Under the pieces are notes generated by a model that saw nothing but the letters and a program-made list of their open reading frames with translations, was not told where the DNA came from and ran no database searches. A stretch of 6,419 bases of DNA, taken from CAZFQD01 sp964520885 (GTDB taxonomy: Bacteria; Bacillota; Clostridia; Oscillospirales; SIG519). Positions 3,432 through 6,419 of this stretch are shown piece after piece. Both the position numbers and the translations under genes were made by a program. Position 1 is the stretch's first letter, and every line of letters starts with the position of its first letter. The stretch is taken from contig CAZFQD010000122.1 in NCBI GenBank assembly GCA_964520885.1, positions 1 to 6,419 on the forward strand, in the 5' to 3' direction.

Positions 3432-6419
3432 TAGGGTTTTGATTTATTGTTATTAAATTTAGTGTAGATTTCTTTACGGTTAATAAATCACTTATAGAAA
3501 TGCTTCCTTTTGCAAACAAATCTCCAGCTATTAAATTAGTTCCGCTTAATAAGCTTAAATTTAATAAATGACTTTTTATGGCTACTAAATCATCAATTAA
3601 AATTTCCCCATCTCCATTAACATCACCATATACCCCCAATTTATACATATTGGTTTTTATGTCATTCACATAAACATCAATGGTAGTTCCTGTTCCTATT
3701 TGATCTGTATTCGCAAGTCGAGTTCCAAACGCATCAATGAAAACCAGTATTGTATCCTTTGCAATTTTTATCCCATTGTTAAAATCTGATACTCTGCTAT
3801 GTAGCTGTATATTGGTAATAACATTTTTATCCGATACATTATACCCATTAAACAACACTTCCCTCCATGTAAAATCAAATGTCCATTTTTGAGTTGCAGC
3901 ACCAGAATAAGTGTATTGTACAATTTGTGCATTTTCCGATGATGAGGCTCCGTCTACTTGAATACACTTCCCACTGTTACGGTTTTCAATTTTATAGCCT
4001 TGTCCACCTTTTATAATCTTCCATTGTTGCGAAAACGCTCCTGAATCAGTACTTTGAATAACTTTTGCATTATTAGCCGTTGAAGAATTTTCGATATCTA
4101 ACAATAATGCTGTATTTTGATTAACAATTTTAAAATATCCTGTACCTAAATCAAAAAGTTTCCATTGTTGTCCTTTTGATGAACTGTTTGTTGCTTGTAT
4201 AACAGAATTTCCACCTGCAATATCTACTAAAAGCTCAGTTGAAAGATTTGTGAATTTATAGTCCATTATATCACTTGACATATTGACATAAATAATACAA
4301 CTTGCTTTATATTGTCCATCTAATGTAGTTGCTGTTATTGTTACTGTTCCTTCAAAAAGTGCTGAAACAATGCCTAAAGAATTAACTGTCGCAACAGTTT
4401 TATCACTCGATTCCCATATTACAGGAGGTACCGAACCTTGGGGAATAGCATTTATTTTTAATTGTTTTGACGTTCCTTTTATCATTGTTAATTGAGAATT
4501 ACTAATGCTAATCTGAGTTATTCCATTAATATCTGTAGCCACAGCTCCTATATCCGTAGATGAACCTGTAGTATATGGATAATATGAATATCCTGTATTT
4601 ATGGCATTAATATCCTCTGGTTTATAGTCACTTCCGATTGATGAAAGTTCAAGATTGTTTGAACTAAACATTCTTTTACTTAAATCATCAATAACTGGAA
4701 TTGTCCCATTAATAAGCGAACTATGTACCTCTCTCCAAGTTCCACCTTCTGTAACTCTGTAAACATACGTATCCGTACAGTTAATAAACAAATTATTTAT
4801 AAATATTGTTTTTGTCATATTTACATCTGCTTCTATTCCGCTAAACATCGAAAACCCTTTAACTGAATTGATTATAGTATTATTTGCCCAAACACAATTT
4901 GTATTTGGTAGATTTGCTACAATTCCATCTCCATTAACATTTTTTACAATATTGTTGCTTACAATCCAATAGTTGCTGTAACTATCAAGATATATTCCTG
5001 CTATAAATTTTGAAAGTATTCCGTTATCTCCAGTACTATATCCGTCAACAATATTATTTCTTATGACTGAACCGCCACCATTAACTGCATAGAAATACAT
5101 TGCCCCAGTATCACTTATAAACATTCCGGGTTTTGAGAGATTATTTCTTTCTATAAAGTTTTTATATAATTTTGAATTTCCATGAGCGACAATATGTGCC
5201 CCTCCGGTTGTAGTCATTGTATTGCCACTAACTACCGCTCTTGTTGCTTTATCTGCCAATAAAACCGTTGCAAAGCTTGTTCCTGAGTAGTTTGTATCGT
5301 GGAAATTATTATTTATTACTTTATTATCTGTTCCCCCAACAATAATTCCATTCGTTGCTGTATTTGAAATTTCACAATTTATGACTTTATTCCCTGAGCC
5401 CGTAACTATATTGCTATAAAGATTATCTGTTGCCGTTTGATAAAGATTAAAATTGTTAAGATAATCACTATACTTAAATTCACAACTGTCAATAACACAG
5501 TTTTTTGAGTTTTCCATATTAAAGCCGGCACCATAAAACTTTATGTTTTTTATAATAATGTTTGCACTATATGACATTACCAACGAATATTTATTACTTC
5601 TTAATGAGATACTGAAATTACTTGGCGACTGACCGTCTGATGTATAGTAATAAAGTTTCATTTGTTGTTTGTCGAGATAATATTCACCAGGTGCATCAAG
5701 TAATGCTAATGAATCGTGAATAAAATAAGCGTTTCCTGATGACGGTGTATATGGTCGCATATCATTAGAATTTGAAAGTGCCTGTGTATAGTTAAGTTGA
5801 TTTCCGTTAGTAACACTAGCAATTGTTCTAGTAATATTTGTCCATCCTGAAATTCCTTCAACACCTGGCCAAACAGTTACCTTTGCACCCACCAAAGATG
5901 TTGTTGGAAGATTTGATGCTACTAACTTTTGATAGTCTGTTCCTCCTTGCGAAACTGCTCTTGTATAGTTAAATGGATTTTCCATTGTTGCTCCTGATAA
6001 ATTTGGCCAACGTGCTTCAACTGCTGCTTTTGAATTTTCAAAAAGCTGAAAACTTTTTATGTCTATTTCATTATAAACGCTTGAAACATCTGCGGTATAG
6101 ATATTCCCACTATAAACAGACCAACTTCCTGTGAATTCTTTTGACCCTGTGATAACTGGATTTTCTCCTGGTATTGAATCAATTGTAATGTTATTTTGAG
6201 GATATATTGTTTCATAATATATTCCATCACCAACAAGGCAGGTATCTCCCGCTTTCATCTTTTTAAGAGCTGCTGAAATTGTTTTAAATGGGTTTTGATA
6301 AGTTCCGTTATTATTATCGTTACCACTATTTCTTCTTACATAAACTACATTTGTACCATTAGGAAGTGCGTCTTCATAATTGCTTTTTTCTATTGATAAT
6401 GAATCTATATACATAACTT
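3427..6419 (-). CDS. Secreted beta-helix protein with BIG2, ricin-type lectin and dockerin domains (5' partial)
   Basis: Probable extracellular glycan-active protein; 995 residues from the first visible Met (6414). The frame stays open to the edge and neither a ribosome site nor a signal peptide is seen, so the true start lies outside. Domains in order: NVVYVRRNSGND...GTYQNPFKTI (about 22-46), the hallmark opening of right-handed beta-helix enzymes such as PL9-like lyases and GH120- or GH141-type hydrolases; QLFENSKAAVEARWPN (123-138), also known in such enzymes; beta-helix coils rich in NNxI/INN turns (about 280-600); a BIG2 Ig-like domain (632-710); a ricin-type beta-trefoil lectin (718-847) with three QxW repeats (GQQW 748, SQQW 795, TQKW 841); a pre-dockerin beta domain (about 860-925, IGTGT at 906); and a dockerin (928-987). 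Dockerin repeat 1 is canonical (D931, N933, D935, D942). Repeat 2 has Phe967 and Lys969 at calcium-ligand positions. Catalytic residues cannot be assigned. Confidence 0.88.
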   Translation of the reverse strand, partial: VMYIDSLSIEKSNYEDALPNGTNVVYVRRNSGNDNNNGTYQNPFKTISAALKKMKAGDTCLVGDGIYYETIYPQNNITIDSIPGENPVITGSKEFTGSWSVYSGNIYTADVSSVYNEIDIKSFQLFENSKAAVEARWPNLSGATMENPFNYTRAVSQGGTDYQKLVASNLPTTSLVGAKVTVWPGVEGISGWTNITRTIASVTNGNQLNYTQALSNSNDMRPYTPSSGNAYFIHDSLALLDAPGEYYLDKQQMKLYYYTSDGQSPSNFSISLRSNKYSLVMSYSANIIIKNIKFYGAGFNMENSKNCVIDSCEFKYSDYLNNFNLYQTATDNLYSNIVTGSGNKVINCEISNTATNGIIVGGTDNKVINNNFHDTNYSGTSFATVLLADKATRAVVSGNTMTTTGGAHIVAHGNSKLYKNFIERNNLSKPGMFISDTGAMYFYAVNGGGSVIRNNIVDGYSTGDNGILSKFIAGIYLDSYSNYWIVSNNIVKNVNGDGIVANLPNTNCVWANNTIINSVKGFSMFSGIEADVNMTKTIFINNLFINCTDTYVYRVTEGGTWREVHSSLINGTIPVIDDLSKRMFSSNNLELSSIGSDYKPEDINAINTGYSYYPYTTGSSTDIGAVATDINGITQISISNSQLTMIKGTSKQLKINAIPQGSVPPVIWESSDKTVATVNSLGIVSALFEGTVTITATTLDGQYKASCIIYVNMSSDIMDYKFTNLSTELLVDIAGGNSVIQATNSSSKGQQWKLFDLGTGYFKIVNQNTALLLDIENSSTANNAKVIQSTDSGAFSQQWKIIKGGQGYKIENRNSGKCIQVDGASSSENAQIVQYTYSGAATQKWTFDFTWREVLFNGYNVSDKNVITNIQLHSRVSDFNNGIKIAKDTILVFIDAFGTRLANTDQIGTGTTIDVYVNDIKTNMYKLGVYGDVNGDGEILIDDLVAIKSHLLNLSLLSGTNLIAGDLFAKGSISISDLLTVKKSTLNLITINQNPT

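Noticed and set aside
6405..6414. ATG at 6414 as the true start of the beta-helix gene
   Set aside because: Only five bases precede it, with no ribosome site. The visible N-terminus lacks a signal peptide although the domains are those of a secreted protein, and the frame is open to the edge.
3427..6419. Mobile element, CRISPR array, tRNA or rRNA anywhere in the window
   Set aside because: No transposase, terminal repeats, spaced identical repeats or RNA gene signatures were seen in either strand.

Overview
The window is A+T-rich and comes from an anaerobic, Clostridia-like Firmicute. Three things point that way: an oxygen-sensitive glycyl radical enzyme, a secreted modular protein ending in a type I dockerin, and strong GGAG-type ribosome binding sites in an AT-rich background. 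A run of 10 N (1791-1800) shows that it is a draft or metagenome assembly. Species cannot be told from the sequence.

Layout. Positions 11-2146 (minus strand) encode a complete glycyl radical enzyme of the pyruvate formate-lyase/dehydratase superfamily. It carries both the radical-storing Gly motif and a catalytic Cys-x-Glu motif, but it differs from the familiar subfamilies at several usually conserved positions, and its substrate cannot be named. A Shine-Dalgarno-like GAGGG lies just after its stop at the window edge, so another gene, possibly its radical-SAM activase, probably follows outside. Positions 2147-2382 are a divergent regulatory region with back-to-back promoters and three ATTGC direct repeats spaced 10 and 21 bp apart. 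Positions 2383-3228 (plus strand) encode an AraC-family regulator of the carbohydrate-sensing type. Positions 3229-3426 separate two convergent genes and hold a weak hairpin and several AT-rich inverted repeats, but no gene. From 3427 to the right edge (minus strand) is the 3' part of a large secreted protein: right-handed beta-helix, Ig-like BIG2 domain, ricin-type lectin, pre-dockerin domain and dockerin. Its true start and signal peptide lie beyond the window.

How the genes may work together. The divergent pair suggests that the AraC protein senses a small molecule, perhaps a sugar, and switches on the glycyl radical enzyme while controlling itself. The beta-helix protein looks like an extracellular polysaccharide-active or polysaccharide-binding protein. 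Its proximity hints at a link between glycan breakdown outside the cell and anaerobic radical chemistry inside, but it is not in the same transcription unit, and the link is inference only.
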